From DASPHG01 sp035629775 (GTDB lineage Bacteria > Actinomycetota > Thermoleophilia > Solirubrobacterales > Thermoleophilaceae): a stretch of DNA of 41,829 bases. The position numbers and the translations under genes are program-made. The stretch lies in the NCBI GenBank assembly GCA_035629775.1, contig DASPHG010000054.1, positions 1-41,829 of the forward strand, given 5' to 3'. This document shows positions 23,214-31,627 of this stretch, one piece after another; within the stretch, counting starts at the first letter, position 1; each line of letters begins with the position of its first letter. The notes under the pieces are model-generated. The model was not told the origin of the DNA, searched no databases, and worked only from the letters and a program-made list of their open reading frames with translations.

Positions 23214-24395
23214 ATGAAGGCGGTCACCTGGCACGGCAAGCGCGACGTACGCGTGGACGACGTCCCGGATCCCGTGATCCAGGCGCCGACCGACGCGATC
23301 GTTCGCATCACGACCACCGCGATCTGCGGCTCCGACCTCCATCTCTACGAGGTGATGGGGCCGTTCCTCGACGCCGGCGACATCCTCGGCCACGAACCGA
23401 TGGGGATCGTCGAGGAGGTGGGCACCGAGGTCACGAACCTCGCGCCGGGCGATCGCGTCGTGATCCCGTTCAACATCTCGTGCGGGGACTGCTTCATGTG
23501 CGCGCAGGGGCTTCAGTCCCAATGCGAAACCACGCAGAACCACGAGTACGACCGCGGCGCCTCCCTCTTCGGCTACACGAAGATGTACGGGCAGGTCCCG
23601 GGCGGGCAGGCCGAGTACCTGCGCGTGCCGCAGGCGCATTACGGGCCGGTCAAGGTGCCCGAGGGCCCGCCGGACGAGCGCTTCGTCTACCTCTCGGACG
23701 TCCTCCCGACCGCATGGCAGGCCGTGAAGTACGCCGACGTCCCGGACGGCGGCAGCGTCACGGTCCTCGGCCTCGGCCCGATCGGCGACATGGCCTGCCG
23801 CGTCGCGATGCAGCAGGGCGCCGGCCGGGTGATCGGCGTCGACCTGGTCCCCGAGCGGCTCGAGCGCGCCCGCGCCCGCGGTGTCGAGGGGGTCGACCTC
23901 GAGGAGCACGACGACCTCGGCGCGGCCATCCGCGAGATGACGGACGGCCGCGGCACGGACGCGGTGATCGACGCCGTCGGCCTGGAGGCGCACGGCGCCC
24001 CGGGCGGGAAGCTGGCGCACCAGATGGTCGGACTGCTGCCGGACTTCATCGGCGAGAAGCTGATGGAGAGGGCGGGCGTCGACCGGCTGAGCGCTCTCTA
24101 CTCGGCGATCGACATCGTCCGCCGCGGCGGGACGATCTCGCTTAGCGGCGTCTACGGCGGTGAGGCGGACCCGATGCCGCTGTTCACCCTCTTCGACAAG
24201 CAGGTCCAGTTGCGCATGGGGCAGGCGAACGTGCGCCGCTGGACCGACGAGATCCTTCCCCTGCTCACCGACGAGGACCCGCTGGGCGTGGACGACTTCC
24301 ACACCCACCAGCTCCCGCTCGACAAGGCCCCCGAGGCCTACGAGTCCTTCCAGAAGAAGGAAGATGGGGCGGTCAAGATCCTGCTGAAGCCCTAG
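23214..24395 (+). CDS. Zinc-dependent alcohol/formaldehyde-dehydrogenase-type oxidoreductase
   Basis: A 393-residue medium-chain dehydrogenase. The catalytic zinc site is Cys38 (CGSDLH) with GHE at 59-61; the structural zinc site is Cys90, Cys93, Cys96 and Cys104. The NAD motif is VTVLGLGPIGDMACR. The insert after the Rossmann fold (GLEAHGAPGGKLAHQMV) is typical of glutathione-independent formaldehyde-dehydrogenase-like members, so a small aldehyde or alcohol is the likely substrate. ATG at 23214 gives the usual N-terminus MKAVTWHGK. The gene converges with the 985-residue gene and their stop codons overlap in a shared CTAG. Confidence 0.92.
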   Translation: MKAVTWHGKRDVRVDDVPDPVIQAPTDAIVRITTTAICGSDLHLYEVMGPFLDAGDILGHEPMGIVEEVGTEVTNLAPGDRVVIPFNISCGDCFMCAQGLQSQCETTQNHEYDRGASLFGYTKMYGQVPGGQAEYLRVPQAHYGPVKVPEGPPDERFVYLSDVLPTAWQAVKYADVPDGGSVTVLGLGPIGDMACRVAMQQGAGRVIGVDLVPERLERARARGVEGVDLEEHDDLGAAIREMTDGRGTDAVIDAVGLEAHGAPGGKLAHQMVGLLPDFIGEKLMERAGVDRLSALYSAIDIVRRGGTISLSGVYGGEADPMPLFTLFDKQVQLRMGQANVRRWTDEILPLLTDEDPLGVDDFHTHQLPLDKAPEAYESFQKKEDGAVKILLKP

Positions 24396-27349
24396 GGGGC
24401 TACGACCGGCGTGCGAAAGACGACGTTCGCCGGGCCGAACGACGCGTCGGCGGCATTCACGCGCAGCAGGTAGCGCTCGAAGAGGCCGGCCGTCTTGGCC
24501 AGGATCGACGCCGCGGAGATCTGGTCCTTCGCCGCCCTGCCGCGGTTGTAGTTCGCGGCCAGCCGCTGCGCCTCGCGGATTGCATCGGCCCGCTTCAGAT
24601 GCGTGAGCCAGTAATGGGCGAAGAACGGGTAGGCGGCTCCGCCCGCGTCCGTGCCGTGTGCCGTAGCGTCGTGGAACGGATTCGCGTAGCCCTTCTCCGC
24701 GGCGGCCTTCGCGCCCAACCGGCGTAGCTCGAACTGCGCGGCGCTCAGCTCCTGGCCCTTGAGCAGCTCGCGCGTGTTCTTGTTGATGAGCGCGGCGCCG
24801 TCGTAGTCGGTTCCGATCGAGCGCGGGGCGCCCTTCCCGTTGACGTACACCTTGCCCTCGACGCGCAGGTAGTCGTACTTGAGGACGGTCGCGTCGCCGA
24901 CCTTCTCCGTCGAGAGCTTCATCCTGATCTCGCGGCCCTGTCCGATGTCGTCGAAGGTGTGGACCTCGTCGAAGGACTTCAGCATCGCCTTCATCTTCTT
25001 GTCGGTCACGGGCTCCTTCCCGTGGAACTGGTTGTACTCGGACAGCCGCGTCTTGTAGCGCTCCCTGAGCAGGGTCTTGTCGAGCTCGACGTAGTTGTCC
25101 CAGCCGCGAAGCGTGGTGGGGTCGCGCGGCTTGAAGATCGCCGTCTCGGCCAGCGTCGAAGGGGGAGCTCCGAGCGCGAGGTCGATCGGCGCGACGTTCT
25201 TCACGCCGACGACCTCCACCTTCGCGAACGAGTTGGCGACCTTGTACGGGTTCGCCGGGCGGAAGAGCAGCTCGACCTCGACGTCGTAGCCGAGCTCGTC
25301 CATGCGCTTGTTCATCTTCGCGACGATGTCCTTGGTGACCTCGATGTCGGATAGCGGCATGCCGCCGATGGCCTCCATCTTCCGCAGCGCGATCATCGTC
25401 TTCGCATCCTCGGAGAGGTCGTCGATGTACGACGGTCCCAGCGTCGCCGAGCGCTCGCCGATCAGCGTCGTGCGCGCCAGCGCCTTCGCGTCACTCGCCT
25501 TCGATGCGCCGACCGCCTTCGTGAACTTCGTCATCGCGGCCTTGGCCCCGGTGAACACCTTGCCGGCGAGCTTGAACGCCGCGTCGCCCATGAGCTGCTC
25601 GGCCACGAGCTTGAAGCCCTCGAACCCCATCCCGGCCGAATCGTTCGCGATCTGCTCGATGAACGCGTCGGGATCCGACTCCGCCAGGTCGACGAGCTTG
25701 TTGATCCGCGCCTCACGAGCCGCCAGCAGGCCGTTCACGGCCTTCTCGAATCCTGATTTGAGCGCCGCGTCCGACTCCTCTAGCGCCCGCCCCGCGCCGC
25801 TGAAGGTGAACGACTCCTTGATCGCCGCCAACAGGTACTGCCCGTCCTCGCCGTTCATCTCCTGCCACAGCGCAATGTCCGCAGCGACCCGGCCCTGCCC
25901 CTCGTCCGACGCAAGCTGCGCCCAGTAGCTGCCCTCCCGGCCGACAAACTTGAGCGCGCCGCCGAGGGAGTCCTCGGTCAGCCTGAGCATCTCGGCGTTG
26001 TGGAGCTGCTGGAAGCGCGCGAACTGCTGCTCGTCGAGGTAGATGTTGCCGTCCTTGAAGAGCTGGCGCTTGTTCGGGGTGACGAGCGCCATGAGCTCGG
26101 GTGCGTAGCCGCGCAGGCGCGCCAGCGCCCGCTCGAACGGCGCGATCTTCAGGCTGTTCTTCGCGCCGAAGTAGAACTTTCGCGCCTTCGCTGACAGCCT
26201 CGATTTGAGAAGCGCGACGAGCCTCTGGGCGTAGCGCGCCTGCTGGTCGCGGAACACCTTCTTCGCGCCGTTCAGGAACAGCGCGGCACCGGTGGTCATC
26301 ATGGCGGTGCGCTCCGCGTCGGCCGGCTGCGTCTCGCCCACGATCGCCTGGCCGTAATGGGTGTCGGTGACCGAGGCGTTCGAATCAGCGCCGCGCGCCG
26401 ACATCTTCGCCTGCAGTCCGACGAAGCCGCCTTTGGCCGCCTTCACCGCCACGACGTGTACCGACGATGCGCCGGGTGCCAGCGTCTTCGGGAAGGCCGG
26501 CGTCGGACCCGCGACGACCTGGAGCTCGCCGCGCAGCTGAGGCGCGTAGTAGCTGTTCGCAACGCCGAATCCATGCGGGAACGCCGGCGCTATCCCCTTG
26601 AGCCCCTCCGTCGCGGAGGTGTTGTTCACCGTGATCGTCAGCGGGAAGCTCGCGCCGGTCGCGGCCTGCGCGATCGGGCTGATCTTCACCTCGAGGCCGG
26701 GCTCGGGCGCGGTCGGGTCCTCGTCCAGGAAGAGCGAGCCCGTGCAGACTCCCGGGAAGTTGTGCGGGAGTGCCTTGTACGAGTACTCGCCGGTGGGGTA
26801 CGAGCTGCCCTCGTAGTCCGTGCCGCAGCGGATCTCGATGTTCCTGTTGAACTGGATGGGGAAGGTGCCGGTACAGACCGGATCGGACCCGCTGTAGGTC
26901 CGGTTCCCCGTCCATTGGGTCGTCATGTCCACCCAGAAGTAGCCCGGCGAGCGGTAGTCCTGCCGGATCGAGTGGCTCACGTAGTCGATCGTGCCGGCCT
27001 CATGCCTGTCGCACGTCTCGCTCCCCGAGGCGTGGTCCAAGGTCGCGAACGTCCCGTTGACGACCGGGGTCGTGCTGAAGTCGAAACTGGTCGGGTCGTA
27101 GCCGGGGCCGTAGTCCGACTGGTAGTCGCTCGTCAGGGTGACCTCGGTGTATATGTCCGACTCGAAGTCGCCCGTATCCGAGTGGAAATCCCGCGTCCAG
27201 GTCGCCTCGCCCTGCCAGTGGTGGACATGGGGAGTTCCCGGGTGGGTGTGGTCGGCCTGCGCGGGCCCGCCGCCCAGGCTCGCAGCGGAACAAGCGGAGA
27301 AGACCGCTGCGGCGAGCAGCCGGCGAGAGCGGCCGGAGCGACGAGTCAC
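24392..27349 (-). CDS. Large secreted protein with putative adenylate-cyclase-toxin-like C-terminal domain
   Basis: A 985-residue exported protein. Signal peptide at 1-32, a His/Asp/Cys-rich N-terminal domain (33-210), an Ig/CARDB-like domain (about 218-335), a helical region (345-650) and a C-terminal domain (about 660-915). The last shows, in order, FRPANP (Arg697), Lys710 and Lys717, GTDYDGAAL (Asp848, Asp850) and AHGTDAGG (His898). Edema-factor/CyaA/ExoY cyclases have an Arg, a Lys-x6-Lys pair, an Asp-x-Asp about 140 residues later and a His-Gly-Thr-Glu-like motif; ours match in order and roughly in spacing. The usual Asn after the His motif is replaced by Gly. A nucleotidyl cyclase toxin is an inference; the rest of the protein is unrecognised. 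Confidence 0.6.
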   Translation of the reverse strand: MTRRSGRSRRLLAAAVFSACSAASLGGGPAQADHTHPGTPHVHHWQGEATWTRDFHSDTGDFESDIYTEVTLTSDYQSDYGPGYDPTSFDFSTTPVVNGTFATLDHASGSETCDRHEAGTIDYVSHSIRQDYRSPGYFWVDMTTQWTGNRTYSGSDPVCTGTFPIQFNRNIEIRCGTDYEGSSYPTGEYSYKALPHNFPGVCTGSLFLDEDPTAPEPGLEVKISPIAQAATGASFPLTITVNNTSATEGLKGIAPAFPHGFGVANSYYAPQLRGELQVVAGPTPAFPKTLAPGASSVHVVAVKAAKGGFVGLQAKMSARGADSNASVTDTHYGQAIVGETQPADAERTAMMTTGAALFLNGAKKVFRDQQARYAQRLVALLKSRLSAKARKFYFGAKNSLKIAPFERALARLRGYAPELMALVTPNKRQLFKDGNIYLDEQQFARFQQLHNAEMLRLTEDSLGGALKFVGREGSYWAQLASDEGQGRVAADIALWQEMNGEDGQYLLAAIKESFTFSGAGRALEESDAALKSGFEKAVNGLLAAREARINKLVDLAESDPDAFIEQIANDSAGMGFEGFKLVAEQLMGDAAFKLAGKVFTGAKAAMTKFTKAVGASKASDAKALARTTLIGERSATLGPSYIDDLSEDAKTMIALRKMEAIGGMPLSDIEVTKDIVAKMNKRMDELGYDVEVELLFRPANPYKVANSFAKVEVVGVKNVAPIDLALGAPPSTLAETAIFKPRDPTTLRGWDNYVELDKTLLRERYKTRLSEYNQFHGKEPVTDKKMKAMLKSFDEVHTFDDIGQGREIRMKLSTEKVGDATVLKYDYLRVEGKVYVNGKGAPRSIGTDYDGAALINKNTRELLKGQELSAAQFELRRLGAKAAAEKGYANPFHDATAHGTDAGGAAYPFFAHYWLTHLKRADAIREAQRLAANYNRGRAAKDQISAASILAKTAGLFERYLLRVNAADASFGPANVVFRTPVVAP

Positions 27350-27393
27350 CTTCCCACGCTACGCCCGATAGCGCGTAGGCGCAAGAGCCCAAA

Positions 27394-27419
27394 TCGGGCC
27401 GCCCGCATTCGAACCGGGG
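27394..27419. repeat. Degenerate copy of the tRNA-Pro 3' end
   Basis: On the minus strand these 26 bases match the T-arm and 3' acceptor strand of the adjacent tRNA-Pro (27437-27462) at 24 positions. The copy is 43 bases beyond the original, in the same orientation. The rest of a tRNA is absent. It may be an old attachment-site scar or the last piece of a duplicated tRNA gene. Confidence 0.65.
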
Positions 27420-27436
27420 ACCTCGGCCACCTGTAG

Positions 27437-27511
27437 TCGGGGCGCCCGGATTCGAACCGGGGTTCTTTCGGCCCCAAACCGAATGCGATAACCAGACTTC
27501 GCCACGCCCCG
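27437..27511 (-). tRNA. tRNA-Pro (TGG)
   Basis: On the minus strand: acceptor CGGGGCG/CGCCCCG, a D-arm with GCGA/TCGC stem, anticodon stem TTCGG/CCGAA around TTTGGGG giving anticodon TGG, and T-arm CCCGG-TTCGAAT-CCGGG. The discriminator is A. It starts only four bases after the stop codon of the upstream LAGLIDADG-like gene and could be cut from the same transcript. Confidence 0.93.
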
Positions 27512-27515
27512 AGGG

Positions 27516-28172
27516 TCATGCTGAGTCTAACCACGCTTCCCGCAGACAATCCATCCAGGCTTCGAGCCGCGCACGCAGGAGGGTGTCGTGACAGCGAACT
27601 GTCATGACGCCGTGCCGCGACCGCCAGGTTCGTTTCTTCAGCTGGTTGCTATTCGACTTGCGCTGCAACCTGATGAACTCGGGCTCGATACGGAGTACGT
27701 CAGCCCAGAAGCGTCTGAGCTCCTCGACGTCCTGATCTGCGTGGTGCTGGATTGCGTAGCCGAACGTGGCGCCGGTCAGGCGCTCGAGCCAGGCGAGCGC
27801 GACACATAGGACGGCCGGGTCCGAATTGCAGATGGCGATGGTGTTCCGATTCCGCTTCGACCCCTCCGCCAGATAGAGCGCCACGAAGTCGCGGAACGTC
27901 GGGTCCGCCGCGAGCTGCTCGAACTCCTCGCGACCCTGCTCGTAGGCAGCTTCGCGCAAGCGTCTGTACTTCGCTTGCATCCGCAAGTTGCCCTTCCGGA
28001 GATGAGGAAGGACGGCCTTCCGGCCCGGTGTCATGAACGGGATCGGGAGGTCGCGCACCCAGTAGTAGATCGTCGTTCGCGGCAGCGCCAGGCGCTCGGC
28101 GATCTGGTCGATCGTCAGCTTCTTCTCCGTGCGCAGTTCGCGCGCCTTGTCGCGTAGATAGGGCGGATGCAT
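27516..28172 (-). CDS. HTH protein with LAGLIDADG-like C-terminal domain
   Basis: A 218-residue protein. Residues 1-45 hold a helix-turn-helix (LTIDQIAERLALPRTTIYYWVRDL). After a basic linker (RKGNLRMQAKYRRLREAAYEQ) the C-terminal half contains FRDFVALYLAEGSKRNRNTI, similar to the helix of LAGLIDADG homing endonucleases and WhiA-like proteins, then IRLQRKSNSNQLKKRTWRS. The acidic residue expected for catalysis may be Glu in YLAEG. It may be an inactivated or regulatory endonuclease. ATG at 28172 (MHPPYLRD) is preferred to a start at 28232 because the extension reads through a LexA-like box. It sits four bases from tRNA-Pro. Confidence 0.78.
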   Translation of the reverse strand: MHPPYLRDKARELRTEKKLTIDQIAERLALPRTTIYYWVRDLPIPFMTPGRKAVLPHLRKGNLRMQAKYRRLREAAYEQGREEFEQLAADPTFRDFVALYLAEGSKRNRNTIAICNSDPAVLCVALAWLERLTGATFGYAIQHHADQDVEELRRFWADVLRIEPEFIRLQRKSNSNQLKKRTWRSRHGVMTVRCHDTLLRARLEAWMDCLREAWLDSA

Positions 28173-28176
28173 GATA

Positions 28177-28190
28177 CGAACATATGTTCC
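28177..28190. promoter_or_regulatory. LexA-like box upstream of the HTH/LAGLIDADG gene
   Basis: CGAACATATGTTCC matches CGAAC-N4-GTTCG at nine of ten positions and equals the classic Gram-positive DinR/LexA core CGAACATATGTTC. It ends four bases before the ATG (28172) of the minus-strand gene and lies in the divergent interval before the CAP-domain gene. One such 9/10 match in 42 kb could occur by chance, but the position makes it worth noting. Confidence 0.5.
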
Positions 28191-28285
28191 CATGTCCAAC
28201 GGACGGCTCGAAACTGAAGAACCGCGCGCCAAGCGCCGAATGAACCAGCGAGGGCCGCAGGAGGCGGCCGATCCAACACACGGAT

Positions 28286-28858
28286 GTGGGGATGACTCGA
28301 GGCAACGGACATGCTTCTCGGTTGACCGTCGCGGCGCTCGCCGCGATGGCTCTTCTCATGTCCGCCGTGGCTCCGGCCACGGCGGCAGTGAAGCCCTGCA
28401 AGGACCGCCTGGCGCACCCGGCCGACACCGGCTCGAAGGCCATCAAGCAGGCGACCCTCTGCCTCCTCAACAAGCGCCGCAAGGCACATGGCCGGCGGGC
28501 ACTCCGCGGCAATCAGCGGCTCGCCAAGGCGGCCCGCATCCACGCGGCGGACATGGTGCAGCGCAAGTACTTCTCGCACACCGCCCCGGGCGGCGTGAGC
28601 TTCGTCGATCGGATCATGCGCCAGGACTACGTGAACCCCGGCCAGGGCTGGACGCTCGGCGAGAATATCGCCTGGGGCAGCTACGGCCTCGCCACGCCGA
28701 AGTCGATCGTGCGCTCCTGGATGCACAGCCCGGGGCACCGCGCGAACATCCTGAACCCCCGCTTCCGCGAGATCGGGATCGGCGTGGTTCGCGGCGCCCC
28801 TCAGTCCGGCACCGGGAACGCGGCCACCTACGCGACCTCGTTCGGCACCCGCTTCTAG
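28286..28858 (+). CDS. Secreted CAP-domain (SCP/PR-1-like) protein
   Basis: A 190-residue exported protein: signal peptide to about residue 33 (ALLMSAVAPATAA), then a CAP domain. Family landmarks are LLNKRRKAHGRRAL, HAADMVQRKYFSHTAPGG, TLGENIAWGSYG and WMHSPGHRANILNPRFREIGIGV. The two conserved His and Glu positions of the CAP cavity are present. Two cysteines near the N-terminus may bridge. Start could be GTG at 28286 or ATG at 28292; the latter leaves a normal signal peptide. Bacterial CAP proteins are extracellular, of uncertain role. Confidence 0.92.
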   Translation: MGMTRGNGHASRLTVAALAAMALLMSAVAPATAAVKPCKDRLAHPADTGSKAIKQATLCLLNKRRKAHGRRALRGNQRLAKAARIHAADMVQRKYFSHTAPGGVSFVDRIMRQDYVNPGQGWTLGENIAWGSYGLATPKSIVRSWMHSPGHRANILNPRFREIGIGVVRGAPQSGTGNAATYATSFGTRF

Positions 28859-28888
28859 CTAGCTCCTGCCGCTAGGGTCCGGCGCCGC

Positions 28889-30118
28889 ATGGCCGAGATC
28901 CGTCCCCTGCGCGCAGTTCGGTATGAGCCATCGGCCGTGGGCTCGCTCGACGCCGTGGCGGCGCCGCCGTACGACGTGATCGATGCCGAGATGCGCGCGG
29001 CGCTCGTGGCGAAGAGCCCGTTCAACGTCGTCGAGATCGACCTGCCGGAGGCCGGCGATGGGGCCGACCCCTACCTCCATGCCCAGACGATCTACGAGCA
29101 CTGGCTCCAGCAGGGCATCCTCGTCCGCGAGCGTGAGGACACGATCTGGGCGCTGACGCAGTCGTACGAGGGACCCGACGGGCGCGGGTACACCCGGCAC
29201 GGCTTCTTCGCGCGCGTGCGCGTGGAGGAATACGGCGAGGGCCGCATCCGTCCCCACGAGCGCACGCACCCCGGGCCGAAGCAGGACCGCCTGGACCTGA
29301 CCCGGGCCACGCGGGCCAACCTCTCGCCCATCTTCAGCCTCTTCCCCGACCCGGAGGACGCGGCCTGGGCCGCGCTCGAGCCCCATACCCGGGCCGAGCC
29401 GTTCGACGAGACCCACGACGAGGACGGCACGCACAACCGGCTCTGGCGGATCCTCGATCCGGCCACGATCGAGCGGGTGACGGAGGTACTCGCCGACAGG
29501 GAGCTCCTCATCGCCGACGGCCATCACCGCTACGAGACCGCGCGCGTGTACGCGGAGGAGGTCGGCGGCGAGGGCGAGCACCGCTACGTCTTGATGTTCC
29601 TCTGCAACCTCGGCGACTCCGGGCTGACCGTCTTCCCCACCCACCGGCTTCTGACGAACCTCAAGGAGCCGGCGATCCAGGAGCGACTGGGCGCGGTGAT
29701 CAAGGAGCACTTCGACATCGAGCCGGTCGAGCACTCGGAGCTTGAGCCGCCACGTGAGCTGCCCGGCATCGTCATGGGCTACATGGACTCGCACCTCAAG
29801 CAGGGCTACCGGCTCACGCTGAAACCGGGCGACTACCACGATCTCGACACCCGCGTGCTCGAGGACGTGATCCTGCGCGGCGCGCTCGGCATGAGCGACG
29901 ACGACATCGACCACAAGCACGGCCTCGATTACTCGAAGGACACGCCCGACGCGGTCGACGCCGTCCTCACCGGACGCGCCGACGCCGCGTTCTACATGCG
30001 CGGCATCCCGGTCGAGCAGATCCAGGTCGTCGCGGGGCGCGGCGAGAACATGCCGCCCAAGTCCACCTACTTCTACCCCAAGATCCCCACGGGCTTGGTG
30101 TTCAATCCACTCGAGTGA
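28889..30118 (+). CDS. DUF1015 family protein
   Basis: A 409-residue soluble protein of the DUF1015 family. Visible family blocks are AEIRPLRAVRYEPSAVGSL, VAAPPYDVIDAEMRA, RIRPHERTHPGPKQDRLDL, ELLIADGHHRYETARVYAEE, AAFYMRGIPVEQIQVV and the C-terminal GENMPPKSTYFYPKIPTGL. Its biochemical function is not established; HHRYETA is invariant and probably central. It is the first gene of a four-gene overlapping operon, its TGA overlapping the GTG of the adenosyltransferase. Confidence 0.93.
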   Translation: MAEIRPLRAVRYEPSAVGSLDAVAAPPYDVIDAEMRAALVAKSPFNVVEIDLPEAGDGADPYLHAQTIYEHWLQQGILVREREDTIWALTQSYEGPDGRGYTRHGFFARVRVEEYGEGRIRPHERTHPGPKQDRLDLTRATRANLSPIFSLFPDPEDAAWAALEPHTRAEPFDETHDEDGTHNRLWRILDPATIERVTEVLADRELLIADGHHRYETARVYAEEVGGEGEHRYVLMFLCNLGDSGLTVFPTHRLLTNLKEPAIQERLGAVIKEHFDIEPVEHSELEPPRELPGIVMGYMDSHLKQGYRLTLKPGDYHDLDTRVLEDVILRGALGMSDDDIDHKHGLDYSKDTPDAVDAVLTGRADAAFYMRGIPVEQIQVVAGRGENMPPKSTYFYPKIPTGLVFNPLE

Positions 30119-30669
30119 AGATCTACACGCGCAAGGGCGACGACGGCTCCACCGGGCTCTGGTACGGCGGGCGTGTGCCCAAGTCGGGCGGGCGGCCCGA
30201 GGCCTACGGCGCCGTTGACGAGGCCTGTTCGGAGCTCGGGCTGTGCCGGGCGGCGTCCGCCGGGGACGAGGAGCTCAGCGCTGACATCCTGCGAATCCAG
30301 AACGAGCTGTTCGTCGCCGGAGCGGAACTGGCGACCGCGCCGGAAGCGGCGAAGCGGCTGCAGGAGGGCGTTTCGAAGGTGACTCCCGCGATGGTGGACG
30401 CGCTGGAGGAGGTCATCGACCGTTATATGGAGCGCGTGGACCTGCCACCGAAATTCGTCATCCCGGGCGGGAACGAGCTGTCGGCCCGGCTCGACGTGGC
30501 CCGCACCGCAGTCCGCCGCGCGGAAAGGCGCGTCGTCGACCTGAAGCTGGCCGGCGACCTGGCCGACGACACCGTACTCCGCTACCTGAACCGCGCCTCG
30601 GACGCCGTCTGGGCCATGGCCCGCTACGCCGACATCGACCAACCGGAGCTCTTCGAAGGGAGAACATGA
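30115..30669 (+). CDS. Cob(I)yrinic acid a,c-diamide adenosyltransferase (PduO-type)
   Basis: A 184-residue PduO-type ATP:cob(I)alamin adenosyltransferase, which makes adenosylcobalamin. The ATP site KIYTRKGDDGSTGLWYGGRV is at the N-terminus, with GAVDEACSELGL next. FVIPGGNELSARLDVARTAVRRAERRVV and LNRASDAVWAMARY contain the substrate-binding helices and the conserved Arg. GTG at 30115 overlaps the previous stop (GTGA). No cobalamin-dependent mutase is visible in the window. Confidence 0.95.
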   Translation: MKIYTRKGDDGSTGLWYGGRVPKSGGRPEAYGAVDEACSELGLCRAASAGDEELSADILRIQNELFVAGAELATAPEAAKRLQEGVSKVTPAMVDALEEVIDRYMERVDLPPKFVIPGGNELSARLDVARTAVRRAERRVVDLKLAGDLADDTVLRYLNRASDAVWAMARYADIDQPELFEGRT

Positions 30670-31067
30670 GAGCGATCGCCCGCCGCACGGACGGCACCCT
30701 CAAGCACGAGATCGAGTTCGGGCGCAACGAGCACCGACTGGTCGCCGACGAGCCCGCCGACCACGGCGGGACCGACGAGGGGCCGAACCCCCAGGAGCTG
30801 CTGGCCGCGAGCCTCGCGTCGTGCAGCGCGATCACGATGGAGATGTACGCGAACCGCAAGGGCTGGGACATCGGCGAGGTCATCGTGGACGTCGACTACG
30901 AGCCCGCACATCGCGGTTCCCCGACCAAGTTCCAGATGACGGTGAAGCTCCCGAAGGAGCTGCCCCAGGACCAGCAGCAGCGGCTCATGCAGATCGTGGC
31001 CAAGTGTCCCGTGCACCGGACGCTCGAGGGCGAGGTCATGTTCGACGAGCAGCTCGAGCTCGTGTGA
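30666..31067 (+). CDS. OsmC family protein
   Basis: A 133-residue OsmC/Ohr-type protein that may act as a thiol peroxidase. The first Cys is in LLAASLASCSAITMEMYA (Cys53) and the second in IVAKCPVHRTLEG (about Cys116), spaced as in the family. Strands ADEPADHGGTDEGPNPQE and VIVDVDYEP fit the fold. Start ATG overlaps the previous stop, ATGA; its own stop overlaps the next GTG. Organic hydroperoxide detoxification is likely. Confidence 0.92.
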   Translation: MRAIARRTDGTLKHEIEFGRNEHRLVADEPADHGGTDEGPNPQELLAASLASCSAITMEMYANRKGWDIGEVIVDVDYEPAHRGSPTKFQMTVKLPKELPQDQQQRLMQIVAKCPVHRTLEGEVMFDEQLELV

Positions 31068-31627
31068 CGCCTGACGAGCTGCGGGAGCGGCTCCTGTCGC
31101 CCGAGGCCGCAGCGGCGCTCGACGCCCCGGGCACGAAGGACGCCGCCGTGCTCGTGCCCCTGTACCTCGACCGCGGCGACCTGCACGCGGTGTTCACGAA
31201 GCGGCGCGACGACCTCAAGCGCCACGCGGGCGAGATCTCCTTCCCCGGCGGACGCCAGGACTTCGCGGACGAGGACCTGCGCATCACCGCCCTCCGGGAG
31301 GCCGAGGAGGAGATCGGCCTCGCCCCGGCCGACGTGGAGCTGGTGGGCGCGCTCGAGCCCGTCGGGACGTTCGTGACGAACTACAAGATCCACCCGTTCG
31401 TCGGGGTCATCAAGCCGGGCCACGCGTGGAAACCGCAGCCCACCGAGGTCGAGGCGGTGCTGGAGCTTTCGCTACCCGACCTGATCGCGGGCTTCGAGCA
31501 CCAGCGCCTGATCCGCAAGGGCGTCCCGTTCAAGACGCCGACCTACACCGTCGGGCCCCACTTCGTGTGGGGCGCGACGGCGCGGATCGTGGAGCACCTA
31601 CTGCGGCGCCTCAGCCCTTCTCGATAG
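31064..31627 (+). CDS. Nudix hydrolase, CoA pyrophosphatase (NUDT7/YeaB) type
   Basis: A 187-residue Nudix protein. The Nudix box reads GGRQDFADEDLRITALREAE followed by EEIGL, fitting Gx5Ex7REUxEExGU. Upstream KRHAGEISFPGG matches the LxxHxGxISFPGG motif of CoA pyrophosphatases, so it probably cleaves CoA or acyl-CoA to phosphopantetheine and 3',5'-ADP. GTG at 31064 overlaps the osmC stop. It ends 17 bases into the convergent sulfurtransferase gene. Confidence 0.94.
   Translation: MTPDELRERLLSPEAAAALDAPGTKDAAVLVPLYLDRGDLHAVFTKRRDDLKRHAGEISFPGGRQDFADEDLRITALREAEEEIGLAPADVELVGALEPVGTFVTNYKIHPFVGVIKPGHAWKPQPTEVEAVLELSLPDLIAGFEHQRLIRKGVPFKTPTYTVGPHFVWGATARIVEHLLRRLSPSR

Noticed and set aside
21774..24308. 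An 844-codon minus-strand open frame spanning three loci
   Set aside because: It crosses a tRNA-Arg gene and the antisense of the alcohol dehydrogenase and UXS genes. Only its last 92 codons (ATG at 22052) make a plausible protein.
27448..27462. Another CGAAC-N4-GTTC match (CGAACCGGGGTTC)
   Set aside because: It is the T-arm of tRNA-Pro, whose conserved sequence naturally forms this palindrome; not a LexA site.
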